64,000 bases of DNA. It comes from Pseudomonas capeferrum. Its GTDB lineage: Bacteria > Pseudomonadota > Gammaproteobacteria > Pseudomonadales > Pseudomonadaceae. The translations under genes and the position numbers were made by a program. Under the pieces are notes generated by a model. That model had not been told where the DNA came from. It worked only from the letters and a program-made list of their open reading frames with translations, and searched no databases. The stretch's first letter is position 1, and each line of letters begins with the position of its first letter. Below are positions 46,963-55,489 of the stretch, in pieces. Location: NCBI RefSeq assembly GCF_013523055.1, contig NZ_JAAMQM010000008.1, positions 1 to 64,000 of the forward strand, given 5' to 3'.

Positions 46963-47039
46963 TGGCGCACTCGGCGGGATTCGAACCCACGACCCCTGCC
47001 TTCGGAGGGCAGTACTCTATCCAGCTGAGCTACGAGTGC
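46963..47039 (-). tRNA. tRNA-Arg (anticodon CCG)
   Basis: 77 nt including encoded CCA. Acceptor stem GCACTCG/CGAGTGC; the D-arm has GCTCAGCTGGATAGAG; the anticodon stem CTGCC/GGCAG closes the loop CTCCGAA with anticodon CCG; the T-arm GTGGGTTCGAATCCCGC is standard. It reads CGG codons. No integrase gene or duplicated 3' end is next to it, so it is not visibly used as an island attachment site here. Confidence 0.97.
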
Positions 47040-47166
47040 AACGGGGCGCAATGATACCCATCTCCATTGATGGCGTCCATCGTCTTGATCTGTAGTCGTT
47101 TTCGCCAAGTAAATTCGGCCTAGGTAACGCTTGGACCGAGCCCGTTGCACATTGTCGCCGAGCCGC

Positions 47167-48030
47167 TCAAAGGGCGATGAATTCAGGTCTGACCCCCTCC
47201 ACCCGATCGATCCGTGGCGGCAGGTAATTGCCGTCGCCAGTAAGCTGGTGCAGCAGCTTTTCGCGCAGGCGATGCAGGGCCACGCCGGTACGGGCTCGGG
47301 GATGCGGCAGGTCGATGTCCACGATCGACTTGATCCTCCCGGGACGCGGCTCCATCACTACCACGCGATCGGCCAGGTAGGTGGCCTCTTCGGCATCATG
47401 GGTGACCAGCAAGGTAGTAATCCCCGAGCGTTCGCGAATGGCCAGCAGTTCGTCCTGCAACTGTTGGCGGGTGAGGGCGTCAAGAGCACCGAAGGGCTCG
47501 TCCAGCAAGAGGATGCGGGGGCTGGCGACCAGACCGCGGGCGATGGCCACGCGCTGGGACATGCCCCCGGAAAGCTGGTGCGGATAGGCCGACTCGAAAC
47601 CCTTCAGCCCGACCAGCTCAACGAATCCATTGACTTTCCTTGCGCGCTCGCCTTGGGTGAGCGGTTCGTTGACCAAACCCAGGGCGATGTTCTGCGCTAC
47701 CGTCAGCCAGGGGAAGAGGCGGTGCTCCTGAAACACGATGCCGCGATCGCCACCAATACCGCTGACCAGCTTGCCGTCGACGTGAATCTGGCCGCTGTAG
47801 TCGGCATCCAGGCCGACGAGCAGGCGTAGCAAGGTCGACTTGCCACAGCCGCTGGATCCGACGATGGCGATGAATTCGCCTTCGTTGATGGACAGGTTGA
47901 AATCGCGGATGGCCTCGAAGGCCTGGCCGTCCACGGAGAATGTCTTGCCAACTCCGTCGAAACGGACCAGGGATTCTGCCGGGTCGGGTTGATTGGCCGC
48001 CTGCAGGGCCAGGATGTTGAAGGCGTTCAT
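47167..48030 (-). CDS. atsC: ABC transporter ATPase for sulfate esters (AtsC-like)
   Basis: 287 residues. Walker A is GSSGCGKST, signature LSGGMSQR, Walker B ILLLDEPFGALD, then THDAEEA. It belongs to the SsuB/TauB/NrtD subfamily. The start overlaps the permease stop by four bases. With the permease and the divergent binding protein it should import sulfate esters or related organosulfur compounds. Confidence 0.85.
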   Translation of the reverse strand: MNAFNILALQAANQPDPAESLVRFDGVGKTFSVDGQAFEAIRDFNLSINEGEFIAIVGSSGCGKSTLLRLLVGLDADYSGQIHVDGKLVSGIGGDRGIVFQEHRLFPWLTVAQNIALGLVNEPLTQGERARKVNGFVELVGLKGFESAYPHQLSGGMSQRVAIARGLVASPRILLLDEPFGALDALTRQQLQDELLAIRERSGITTLLVTHDAEEATYLADRVVVMEPRPGRIKSIVDIDLPHPRARTGVALHRLREKLLHQLTGDGNYLPPRIDRVEGVRPEFIAL

Positions 48031-49610
48031 GCGTGTCTCCAGTGTGTGGCACGTGTTTCCAGACGTTGTCCGAGGTGGCCCAGCAAGGCACCTATCAGGC
48101 CGATGAGCAGCATGGCCGCCATGACCTGGTCCATGCGAAACAGCTGCTGTGCGCCGATCATCAGGCTGGCGATACCGCCATCCGATGGCATGAAGTATTC
48201 GGCACCGATGGTCCCCAGCCACGCGTAGATCAGGGAAAGGCGCAGACCCGCGAAAATGGTCGGGGCCGCACCTGGCAGGATCATTACCCGCAGGCGCTGA
48301 AACAGACTCAGCCGTAGCGCCAGCGCCGCTTCGCCCAGCTGTGGCGAGAGGTTGGCGATGCCACGCTGGGTAGCGATGTACAACGGGAAAAAGGCGGCAA
48401 GACTGACGAACACGACCTTGGCGACCTCGCCCAGGCCGAACCAGGCCGTAAGCAAGGGTACCCAAGCGAAGATCGCCACCTGCCGGAACGCCGACAGACT
48501 CATTCCAAGCACACGCTCGGAAGTCTTGGAAAGCCCTACCAGAAGGCCGAGCAGGAAGCCGGCGCAACCGCCCAACAGCAAGCCAGACAGCGTGCGTTGC
48601 AGGCTTCGTTGCAATGCCTCGAGCAACGAGCCGTCGGCCAGCCCGGCTGCCAGGCTGCGCACGACTTCCACGGGCGAAGCCAGGATGTTGCCGTCGATCC
48701 AGGCAAAGCTGTTGCAGGCTTGCCACAGCGCCAGAAGCGCCAGTGGCAGCAGCAATCCTTCGATACGACGCCAGCCCGAGGGACGAAGCACCTGGCGTTG
48801 CTCACCGGTGGCCGACTGTGGCCAGAACAGCAAGCGGCGCTCGATCGACGTGAAGCCTCGGTCCATGAGTGTCCCGACCAGGCCGATCACTACAATGCAC
48901 AGGAACACGAGATCGAGCATGAACAGCTGCCGCCCCCAGACCATCAGATAACCCACACCTTCGCTGGAAGCCAGCAGCTCCACCGCGAGCAATGAAGTCC
49001 AGCCAGCGGCAAGCGCCAGGCGTACCCCCGACAGAAAGGCGGGCAGGGCCGCTGGCAGCAACAGCCGCGTGAATAGCAGGCGCCGCGGCAGGCGCAGGAC
49101 CGCGGCAGCTTCTCGTAGCTTGGGCTGGGCATCGCGCACGCCTGTCAACGTGTGCAGGGTAACCGGTACTACTACCGCCTTGACCAGCACGACCAGCTTG
49201 AGCAGCTCTCCGATCCCGAAGAGCAGCATGAACAGGGGGATCCAGGCTAGCGTGGGAATCTGCGCCAGAGCGACGAACGTGGGAAAGACCAACTTTTCGG
49301 CACGCTTCGAACTGCCCAGCCAAGTGCCCAACAGCAGGCCTGTCGCGATGCCTGCCAACAACCCTCCTATGAGGCGCTGCAGACTTATCCACAAATGACT
49401 CCAGAGCTCGCCCGAACCGAACTCCAAAGCGCTGGCCCAGACCAGCGAAGGTGCCGGAAGGATCTGTTCGCTCATCCAGTGCAGTCTGCTGGCGGTGATC
49501 CAGAGTGTGGCAAGCGCCAGCGGCAGCAGCCATGGCAGGAGCTGGTACCCATGTATCTGCACGCGCGGCAGATCAGGAAGCAACCGCGCTGAAGTCTGGA
49601 CTCGACTCAT
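48027..49610 (-). CDS. atsB: Fused double permease of the sulfate-ester ABC transporter (AtsB-like)
   Basis: 527 residues, about twice the size of SsuC/TauC. Two complete permease domains follow each other: each begins with a WLLPLAL or LLLPLALLALW helix and contains an EAA-type loop (ALAQIPTLAWIPLFMLLFGIGELLKL and AFRQVAIFAWVPLLTAWFGLGEVAKV). About ten or more membrane helices are expected. It can thus supply both membrane subunits of an ABC importer from one chain, with the AtsC ATPase. It is divergent from atsR. Confidence 0.87.
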   Translation of the reverse strand: MSRVQTSARLLPDLPRVQIHGYQLLPWLLPLALATLWITASRLHWMSEQILPAPSLVWASALEFGSGELWSHLWISLQRLIGGLLAGIATGLLLGTWLGSSKRAEKLVFPTFVALAQIPTLAWIPLFMLLFGIGELLKLVVLVKAVVVPVTLHTLTGVRDAQPKLREAAAVLRLPRRLLFTRLLLPAALPAFLSGVRLALAAGWTSLLAVELLASSEGVGYLMVWGRQLFMLDLVFLCIVVIGLVGTLMDRGFTSIERRLLFWPQSATGEQRQVLRPSGWRRIEGLLLPLALLALWQACNSFAWIDGNILASPVEVVRSLAAGLADGSLLEALQRSLQRTLSGLLLGGCAGFLLGLLVGLSKTSERVLGMSLSAFRQVAIFAWVPLLTAWFGLGEVAKVVFVSLAAFFPLYIATQRGIANLSPQLGEAALALRLSLFQRLRVMILPGAAPTIFAGLRLSLIYAWLGTIGAEYFMPSDGGIASLMIGAQQLFRMDQVMAAMLLIGLIGALLGHLGQRLETRATHWRHA

Positions 49611-49909
49611 CTGGCATCCTTCGAGATGATTGTTAGTTTATTCATTTATGGAATATAAAAAAATTTATTAATGACTTCTAGAGATAAGACCACGCGCGAG
49701 GTTCTGCTGAAAAGGCTTGCTCGTTGCATTTCCCTCATAGTTTTTATGCGATTTCTGCAAGCGCTGGGCAAAGCCACGGTTCGCTTGGTTTATGCAAATA
49801 AACTATAAAAAAATCGCTTTTTATTATTTGTGGCTCTTGAAGCGGCAGGCATAGCTTCTGGTCCATCGCGCCGGCCGTCGTCGGTGGCAACCTGCCAAGG
49901 AGCCCCCCC
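49611..49909. promoter_or_regulatory. Divergent promoter region atsBC / atsRK
   Basis: 299 bp, much more AT-rich than its flanks. The 11-mer TATAAAAAAAT occurs twice in the same orientation (49654-49664 and 49804-49814), each next to a GTTTAT motif. These could be parts of promoters or sites for sulfur-starvation regulators such as CysB or SftR; I cannot assign them. Confidence 0.5.
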
Positions 49910-50959
49910 ATGAAAAAGCTGTTCAACCCAGTGTTCAGAGCGCTCGCCCCAGCGGTGATAGGCCTGTTGGCGGCCCTGCCATTGGTAACCTACGCAGCGC
50001 AGCCCGACGCCATCCGCATCGCCGTGCCTGATCTGAGTGCCGGGAGCCAGCCCAGTGCGGGTGGGGTGGTCGATGTCCTGCGCAGCCAGCAACTGCTTGA
50101 GAAAGAGTTTGCCAAGGACGGCATTCGTATCGATTGGCATTTCTTCAAGGGTGCCGGTCCTGTGGTAAACGAAGCCTTGGCCAATGGCCAGGCTGATTTC
50201 GCCTACCTGGGCGATCTGGCCGCTATCGTCGGCAAGGCCGGTGGCCTGGATACGCGAGTGCTTTTGGCCGGTGTGCGCGGAGTGAAAAGTTACCTCGGCG
50301 TCGTACCGGGCTCGGGTATCAAGACCTTGCATGACCTGAAAGGCAAACGCGTAGCCGTGTTTCGCGGTACCGCCAACCAGCTCTCTTTCGCCAGCGCGCT
50401 GGCCAGCCAGGGGTTGAGCGAGCGTGACCTGAAAATCATCAATCTCGACTTCAACGCCGCCAACGCCGCACTTGCCGCCCGCCAGATCGACGCGACCTGG
50501 GGTTTGTCCAGTCTGCTGTCACTGCGTGAGCGAGGCTTGGTGGAGCTGCCGATCAACTCGCGGGATCTGGAAGGCGCCGGCAGCACGCAAGCCGTGTTGC
50601 TCGGTACCGGTGAATTCATCCGCCAATATCCCGATCTGGTCGAGCGGCTGGTGAAGGCGCAGCTGCAAGCGGTGAAGTGGCTGAGTGACGAGAGCAACCG
50701 TGAAGCCTACGTGGATCTGGTGTCCGGCCTCTCCAATTACCCCAAGGTCATCTATCAGCAAGACCTGGCCAAGGAAGATCTGACGCACTACTTCGATCCG
50801 CGCCTGGATGCCGAATTCGTCGGCCTGTTGCAGCAGGGCATCGATCTGGCGGCCAAGGAACGCTTGATCCGCCGAGATTTCAAGGCCACCGAGTGGATCG
50901 AGCCACGCTTCCTCGATGCCGCCTTGCAAGGCGAGCCGGTTGTCCACGCCACCAACTGA
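49910..50959 (+). CDS. atsR: Periplasmic sulfate-ester binding protein (AtsR-like)
   Basis: 349 residues. The signal peptide is MKKLFNPVFRALAPAVIGLLAALPLVTYAA cut near AA|QPDA. The rest is an SsuA/TauA-type solute-binding fold (GGVVDVLRSQQLLEKEF, WHFFKGAGPVVNEALANGQADFAYLGDLAAI). It has no Cys, and no Met except the initiator, so the mature protein contains no sulfur. It precedes atsK by 45 bp. GGAGCCCCCC lies before the ATG. Confidence 0.87.
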   Translation: MKKLFNPVFRALAPAVIGLLAALPLVTYAAQPDAIRIAVPDLSAGSQPSAGGVVDVLRSQQLLEKEFAKDGIRIDWHFFKGAGPVVNEALANGQADFAYLGDLAAIVGKAGGLDTRVLLAGVRGVKSYLGVVPGSGIKTLHDLKGKRVAVFRGTANQLSFASALASQGLSERDLKIINLDFNAANAALAARQIDATWGLSSLLSLRERGLVELPINSRDLEGAGSTQAVLLGTGEFIRQYPDLVERLVKAQLQAVKWLSDESNREAYVDLVSGLSNYPKVIYQQDLAKEDLTHYFDPRLDAEFVGLLQQGIDLAAKERLIRRDFKATEWIEPRFLDAALQGEPVVHATN

Positions 50960-51004
50960 ACCCTCGAAGACCAGTTTCCCAACCCTGACTGTGAGGACCA
51001 CAGC

Positions 51005-51910
51005 ATGAGCACTGCCGCACTGGCCACCCTGGCAAATACCGTCGCGCTCGACATCCAGCCAATTGGCGGACGCATCGGCGCCGAAATCCGTAACGTAACG
51101 CTGTCCGCTGATCTGGACGCTGCCACGGTCGAGGCCATTCAGGCCGCCTTGGTCGAACACAAGGTGATCTTCTTCCGAGGTCAGAATCACCTGGATGACC
51201 AAGGCCAGGAAGCGTTCGCCCAACTGCTCGGCGAGCCGGTCGCTCACCCCACCGTGCCTGTGCATGAAGGCAGCAGCTTCCTGCTTCAGCTCGACGGTGC
51301 CGATGGTCAGCGAGCCAACTCCTGGCACACGGATGTCACCTTCGTCGATGCCTACCCCAAGGCGTCGGTGCTGCGTAGCGTGGTCGCCCCAGCCTCGGGC
51401 GGGGATACGGTCTGGGCCAACACGGCCAGCGCCTACCAGGAATTGTCCGAACCCTTGCGCGAACTCGCCGACAAGCTGTGGGCAGTGCATAGCAACGAGT
51501 ACGACTACGCGAGCATTCGCCCTAATGTCAGTGCCGAAAAGCAGGAGCGTTATCGCAAGGTCTTCGCTTCCACGGTCTACGAGACCGAGCACCCGGTTGT
51601 CCGCGTCCACCCCATCAGCGGGGAGCGCAGCCTACTGCTGGGTCACTTCGTGAAGCGCATCAAGGGCTATTCGCAGAGCGACTCGGCACACTTGTTCGCG
51701 GTGCTGCAGAGCCATGTCACGCGTCTGGAAAATACCGTTCGCTGGCGTTGGCAGGCCGGTGACGTGGCCATCTGGGACAACCGCTCGACCCAACACTACG
51801 CGGTCGACGACTACGGCACCCAACCGCGTACCGTGCGCCGCGTGACGCTGGCGGGCGAAGTGCCGGTGGCGGTCGACGGGCAGACGAGCAGAACCACCCG
51901 CAAGGGTTGA
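51005..51910 (+). CDS. atsK: 2-oxoglutarate-dependent alkylsulfatase AtsK
   Basis: 301 residues, equal in length to AtsK of P. putida S-313, and the motifs fit: iron ligands His108 and Asp110 in NSWHTDVTF, His264 in STQHYAVDDYG, and oxoglutarate-binding Arg in TQPRTVRR (275 or 279). It oxidatively cleaves medium-chain alkyl sulfates to aldehyde and sulfate. TauD is the alternative, but length and sequence favour AtsK. Only one Met and no Cys in the whole chain. Confidence 0.9.
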   Translation: MSTAALATLANTVALDIQPIGGRIGAEIRNVTLSADLDAATVEAIQAALVEHKVIFFRGQNHLDDQGQEAFAQLLGEPVAHPTVPVHEGSSFLLQLDGADGQRANSWHTDVTFVDAYPKASVLRSVVAPASGGDTVWANTASAYQELSEPLRELADKLWAVHSNEYDYASIRPNVSAEKQERYRKVFASTVYETEHPVVRVHPISGERSLLLGHFVKRIKGYSQSDSAHLFAVLQSHVTRLENTVRWRWQAGDVAIWDNRSTQHYAVDDYGTQPRTVRRVTLAGEVPVAVDGQTSRTTRKG

Positions 51911-51923
51911 TCTCCAGCGCGCG

Positions 51924-51964
51924 CAACCTCCAGGAGCTGGCTTGCCGGCTCCTACTGGAGGTTG
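51924..51964. terminator. Inverted repeat between convergent atsK and sftR
   Basis: CAACCTCCAG...CTGGAGGTTG, with a second inner pair (GAGC/GCTC), forms a long hairpin in the 113-bp gap. A REP-like fragment (GGCTTGTCTCGCGATAGGGCC) follows at about 51983-52003. It is likely a bidirectional terminator. Confidence 0.6.
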
Positions 51965-52023
51965 CGACGCCTGTGCAGGAGCAGGCTTGTCTCGCGATAG
52001 GGCCGCTGGCGCCACCGCGAATC

Positions 52024-52941
52024 TCAAACCTCCAGCTGCGCATCACTGGCGATCAACTGCCTCACCAACGCCTGTGCCAACGGCGACAATCCATAACCTA
52101 CGCGGCTGACGATCCCATAGCGCGTATGGAAGGCGTCCAGATCCTCGGGTAGATCGGCCAGTTCCAGCGCCACCAGACCCAGGTCCGTCGGATAAGACCG
52201 CAAGCTGCTGCCGCAAGCGATGCCGATACTGTCCGAGTGCAGGACCACATTGAGCAGGGCATAGCCATGCTCGCACTCCACGCTGGGAATAAAGTCCTGG
52301 CGACCGCTGAGCTCGGTCAGGACCTTGCGAATATTCGGCGGGCGGAAGGACGTGGCGAAGGGGTAGTCGAAGAGATCGGCCGCGCGCACTTCGGCACGCT
52401 CGGTCAAGGGGTGCCCGGCGCGGCAGCAGAAATACCAGCGTTGCGGGGCGAGCCTGTGCACCTGGTAATCGGGATCGGCCTCGAACTGACGCGTATCGGC
52501 GACGAAGAATTCGATTTCCTCCGCGACCAGGCGACGGCTCAAAGCCTGCCAGTTATCCACCTGGAAGCACGTGCGTGCCGCCGGGTACTCGCTCACGAAG
52601 CGCGCCACCGCTCTGGGTACCAGCCCGCCCGCCGGCGCCGGCCCCGAACCGAAACGCACCATGCCCGTGGTAGCACCATTGAACTGGTTGATCGCGTTGG
52701 CCAGGTTATGCGCGCCGTGCACCAATCGCCGGGCATGCTCCAACACCAACTGCCCTTGACGTGTCGGCTGCAAGTCCTTGCTGGCGCGGTCGACCAGACG
52801 GCAGCCGACATTGTTCTCCAGCGTCTGGATGCTCCTGCTGAAGGCCGATTGCGAGAGGCTCACGGCTACCGCAGCGGCAATGAAACTGCGGTGTTCCATG
52901 AGGGCGATGAAGTGGCGAAGTTGCCGAAGGTCTATATGCAT
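52024..52941 (-). CDS. sftR: LysR-type regulator SftR-like
   Basis: 305 residues from ATG 52941. The helix-turn-helix is at the N-terminus (LRQLRHFIALMEHRSFIAAAVAVSLSQSAFSRSIQTLENNVG), with an effector domain to the end. It lies between atsRK and a divergent TonB receptor gene, the arrangement of sftR-sftP in P. putida S-313, where SftR controls sulfate-ester genes. Unlike its targets it has a normal Cys content (about six). Confidence 0.85.
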   Translation of the reverse strand: MHIDLRQLRHFIALMEHRSFIAAAVAVSLSQSAFSRSIQTLENNVGCRLVDRASKDLQPTRQGQLVLEHARRLVHGAHNLANAINQFNGATTGMVRFGSGPAPAGGLVPRAVARFVSEYPAARTCFQVDNWQALSRRLVAEEIEFFVADTRQFEADPDYQVHRLAPQRWYFCCRAGHPLTERAEVRAADLFDYPFATSFRPPNIRKVLTELSGRQDFIPSVECEHGYALLNVVLHSDSIGIACGSSLRSYPTDLGLVALELADLPEDLDAFHTRYGIVSRVGYGLSPLAQALVRQLIASDAQLEV

Positions 52942-53020
52942 TTTCCACATCGAAAGGTTTGATGAAATGCAATTGCTGTCAAGCGTCTGCACCCTTATAA
53001 AGGGATCTACTTATTCCACA

Positions 53021-53058
53021 AAATATGTTTTAAACATATTTATATTCTTTAAAAGAAT
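53021..53058. promoter_or_regulatory. Two adjacent perfect palindromes between sftR and sftP
   Basis: AAATATGTTT-T-AAACATATTT (53021-53041) and ATTCTTT-A-AAAGAAT (53044-53058), with centres 20 bp apart, in the 186-bp divergent gap. Both are perfect and AT-rich, and are placed 80-107 bp upstream of sftP and sftR. A LysR or CysB-type regulator bound here could act on both genes. Confidence 0.6.
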
Positions 53059-53127
53059 AAACAGCTGACGCGCGATTCGGTTCCGCCAACGGAAATGCTC
53101 GCCAAGGCTTTGCCCAAGGAGTGTTTC

Positions 53128-55473
53128 ATGTCTCGATTGTCCCCCAGGCCGGCGCATACGCCTGCGTCTTCCCTGCACCCTCTTGCCGTCGCTGTGCTGT
53201 TGGCCGCCACGGGCTCCAGCCTGCCAAGCGTCGCCGACGAACTGCCGGTCCGCGCAGCCGTTGCCGAGCAGGACGCCAAGCTTGGCACTGTCACGGTCAA
53301 TGCCCGTCGACGTGAAGAGACCGCGCAAGATGTACCGACCCCGATCAGCGTCCTGAGCAGCGAAACCCTGGAAACCCAGCGCATCTATCGCGTGCAGGAC
53401 CTGCAACAGCTGGTGCCCAGCACCAACGTCGCTTATGTGCACGCGCGTCAGTCGAGCATTTCCATTCGCGGCCTGGGTAACAACCCGGCCAGTGATGGTC
53501 TGGAAGGCAGTGTTGGCATCTACCTGGACAACGTCTATCTGGGACGCCCGGGCATGGCGGTGTTCGACATGCTGGATGTCGAACAACTCGAAGTGCTGCG
53601 GGGGCCCCAGGGCACCTTGTTCGGCAAGAACACCACCGCGGGCGTACTCAACATCACCACGCGCAAACCTACCTTCCAGACCGAGGGCAGCGTGCAGTCG
53701 TCGCTGGGCGAAGATGGTTACTGGCAGACCCAGGGCAGCCTTTCCGGCCCGCTCACCGATACCCTGGCCGGACGCATCAGTGCCTATCGCACCGAAGACG
53801 ACGGCTACGTGAAGAACATCTACAACGGAGACGATCTCAACGGCGGCAAGCGGCAGGGCTTTCGTACCCAATTGCTGTTCCAGCCCAGCGACACGTTCAA
53901 CCTGCGCTGGATCGGCGAGTACAACGAGGAGGACTCCAACAACGGCATCCTCAGCCTTTACAGCACCGGCCCGACTATCAATGGCGTGAACCAGTACGAA
54001 AGCCTCGCGGCGGCGGCCGGTGCCACCCTGGTATCGGGCAAGGATCGCAAGGTCAATTTCAACGCCGATCAGCAAGTGACGGTGTTCCAGGGAGGGACCT
54101 CGGTAGAAGCCAACTGGACGCTGCCGAACGACTTCACCCTGACGTCGATCAGTGCCTACCGCTGGTGGGATTTCACACCGAGCAACGACGATGGTCTCAA
54201 CGTCACGGCCAGCTACAACTCCGGTGTCTCGGTACGTGACAAGCAGTACTCGCAGGAGATACGTCTGGCGTCTCCCACTGGCGGTTTCTTCGACTACGTG
54301 CTGGGCGCCTATTACTTCAAGCAGGACCTGGACAACCATTCCTTCAACCTTTACGGGCCCCAGGCGGATATCTGGAACGCGACGCCGGCCGGCGCACTGG
54401 CCGATGTCACCAGCCTGGGCGACGGCCATATCGATACCGACAGCTACGCGCTGTTCGCCCAGGGTACCTGGCATGTCACCGACAAGCTCGACCTCACCGC
54501 GGGCATCCGTGGCACCTATGAGGAAAAGAGCGCCTGGATCGAGCGTGATGCACCCGTCGGTGGAGCGGCGGTCACAGGCGCCGCAGCCACTGCGCGACAG
54601 GGCAGGGCGGGCGCGTACGATTCCGGTGATCTCAACCAGTACAGCTTCAGCCCGTCCGGGCTGGTGAGCCTGAGCTATCGTTTCAACCCCAATCTGCTGG
54701 GCTATGCCTCGCTGTCCCACGGCGAGAAGTCTGGCGGCGTCAACCTGACCGTCGGCGCCGCGCCGCGCCTGGGTACCGATTCGCTGCTGGTCGGCACCGA
54801 GCGCGTCAACAACGCCGAGATCGGCGTCAAGAGCACGCTGCTCGACAGCCGTCTCCTGCTCAACGCCAACCTGTTCTGGGCCGATGTGCACGGCTATCAG
54901 GCCAATGTCTACGACCAGTTCAACCGCGTGCAGTACCTGGCCAATGCGGGCAGCGTACGCTCCCGCGGCCTGGAATTCGAAGCTACCGCACTGCCCATCC
55001 GAGGCTTGACGGTGAACTTCAATGGCTCCTGGAACGATGTGCGCTACACCGAGTACGACGACGCTCCCTGCCCGCCGGAAGCGAGCCGGCTCGACGCCAA
55101 TGCGACCTGCGACCTCTCCGGCCACCAAGTGGTCGGCGCCTCGAAATACATCGCCAACCTGAATGCCCAGTACAAGTGGCAGCTCACCGATCGCATCGAG
55201 CCTTACCTCACGGCCAGCTATGCCTTCCGCTCGCGTGCCGTGGGCACCATCGATGACTCCGACTTCGGGCAGATCCCCAGCTATGCGCTGGTCAACCTGT
55301 CCGGTGGCGTGCGCGTGGACCAGGGCGATGGCGTGCTCGACCTGTCGCTCTGGGTGAAGAACGCCGGCGACAAGACCTACTTCACCAGCCTGTGGAACTC
55401 CGCCAATGGCGGCTATGCCGGGGTACTCGGCACGCCGCGTACCGTGGGCGCCACTGCGCGCTACGACTTCTGA
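53128..55473 (+). CDS. sftP: TonB-dependent outer-membrane receptor (SftP-like)
   Basis: 781 residues from the ATG at 53128, preceded by CAAGGAGTG. Long signal peptide (to about SLPSVADE), TonB box LGTVTV near residue 55, plug domain (PTPISVLSSETLETQ, RGLGNNPAS, LDVEQLEVLRGPQGTLFGKNTTAGVLNI), then a 22-strand barrel ending in ATARYDF with C-terminal Phe. It probably imports sulfate esters too large or dilute for porins. Only three Met and two Cys in the chain. Confidence 0.92.
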   Translation: MSRLSPRPAHTPASSLHPLAVAVLLAATGSSLPSVADELPVRAAVAEQDAKLGTVTVNARRREETAQDVPTPISVLSSETLETQRIYRVQDLQQLVPSTNVAYVHARQSSISIRGLGNNPASDGLEGSVGIYLDNVYLGRPGMAVFDMLDVEQLEVLRGPQGTLFGKNTTAGVLNITTRKPTFQTEGSVQSSLGEDGYWQTQGSLSGPLTDTLAGRISAYRTEDDGYVKNIYNGDDLNGGKRQGFRTQLLFQPSDTFNLRWIGEYNEEDSNNGILSLYSTGPTINGVNQYESLAAAAGATLVSGKDRKVNFNADQQVTVFQGGTSVEANWTLPNDFTLTSISAYRWWDFTPSNDDGLNVTASYNSGVSVRDKQYSQEIRLASPTGGFFDYVLGAYYFKQDLDNHSFNLYGPQADIWNATPAGALADVTSLGDGHIDTDSYALFAQGTWHVTDKLDLTAGIRGTYEEKSAWIERDAPVGGAAVTGAAATARQGRAGAYDSGDLNQYSFSPSGLVSLSYRFNPNLLGYASLSHGEKSGGVNLTVGAAPRLGTDSLLVGTERVNNAEIGVKSTLLDSRLLLNANLFWADVHGYQANVYDQFNRVQYLANAGSVRSRGLEFEATALPIRGLTVNFNGSWNDVRYTEYDDAPCPPEASRLDANATCDLSGHQVVGASKYIANLNAQYKWQLTDRIEPYLTASYAFRSRAVGTIDDSDFGQIPSYALVNLSGGVRVDQGDGVLDLSLWVKNAGDKTYFTSLWNSANGGYAGVLGTPRTVGATARYDF

Positions 55474-55489
55474 ACACAAGGAGCCTGTG

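Noticed and set aside
46963..47039. tRNA-Arg as attachment site of a genomic island
   Set aside because: No integrase, no duplicated tRNA 3' end and no change to phage-like genes nearby; XerC at 13 kb is the chromosomal recombinase.
51005..51910. Taurine dioxygenase TauD
   Set aside because: Length of 301, position beside the ats-type transporter genes and the motif spacing (His108, Asp110, His264) fit AtsK better than TauD.
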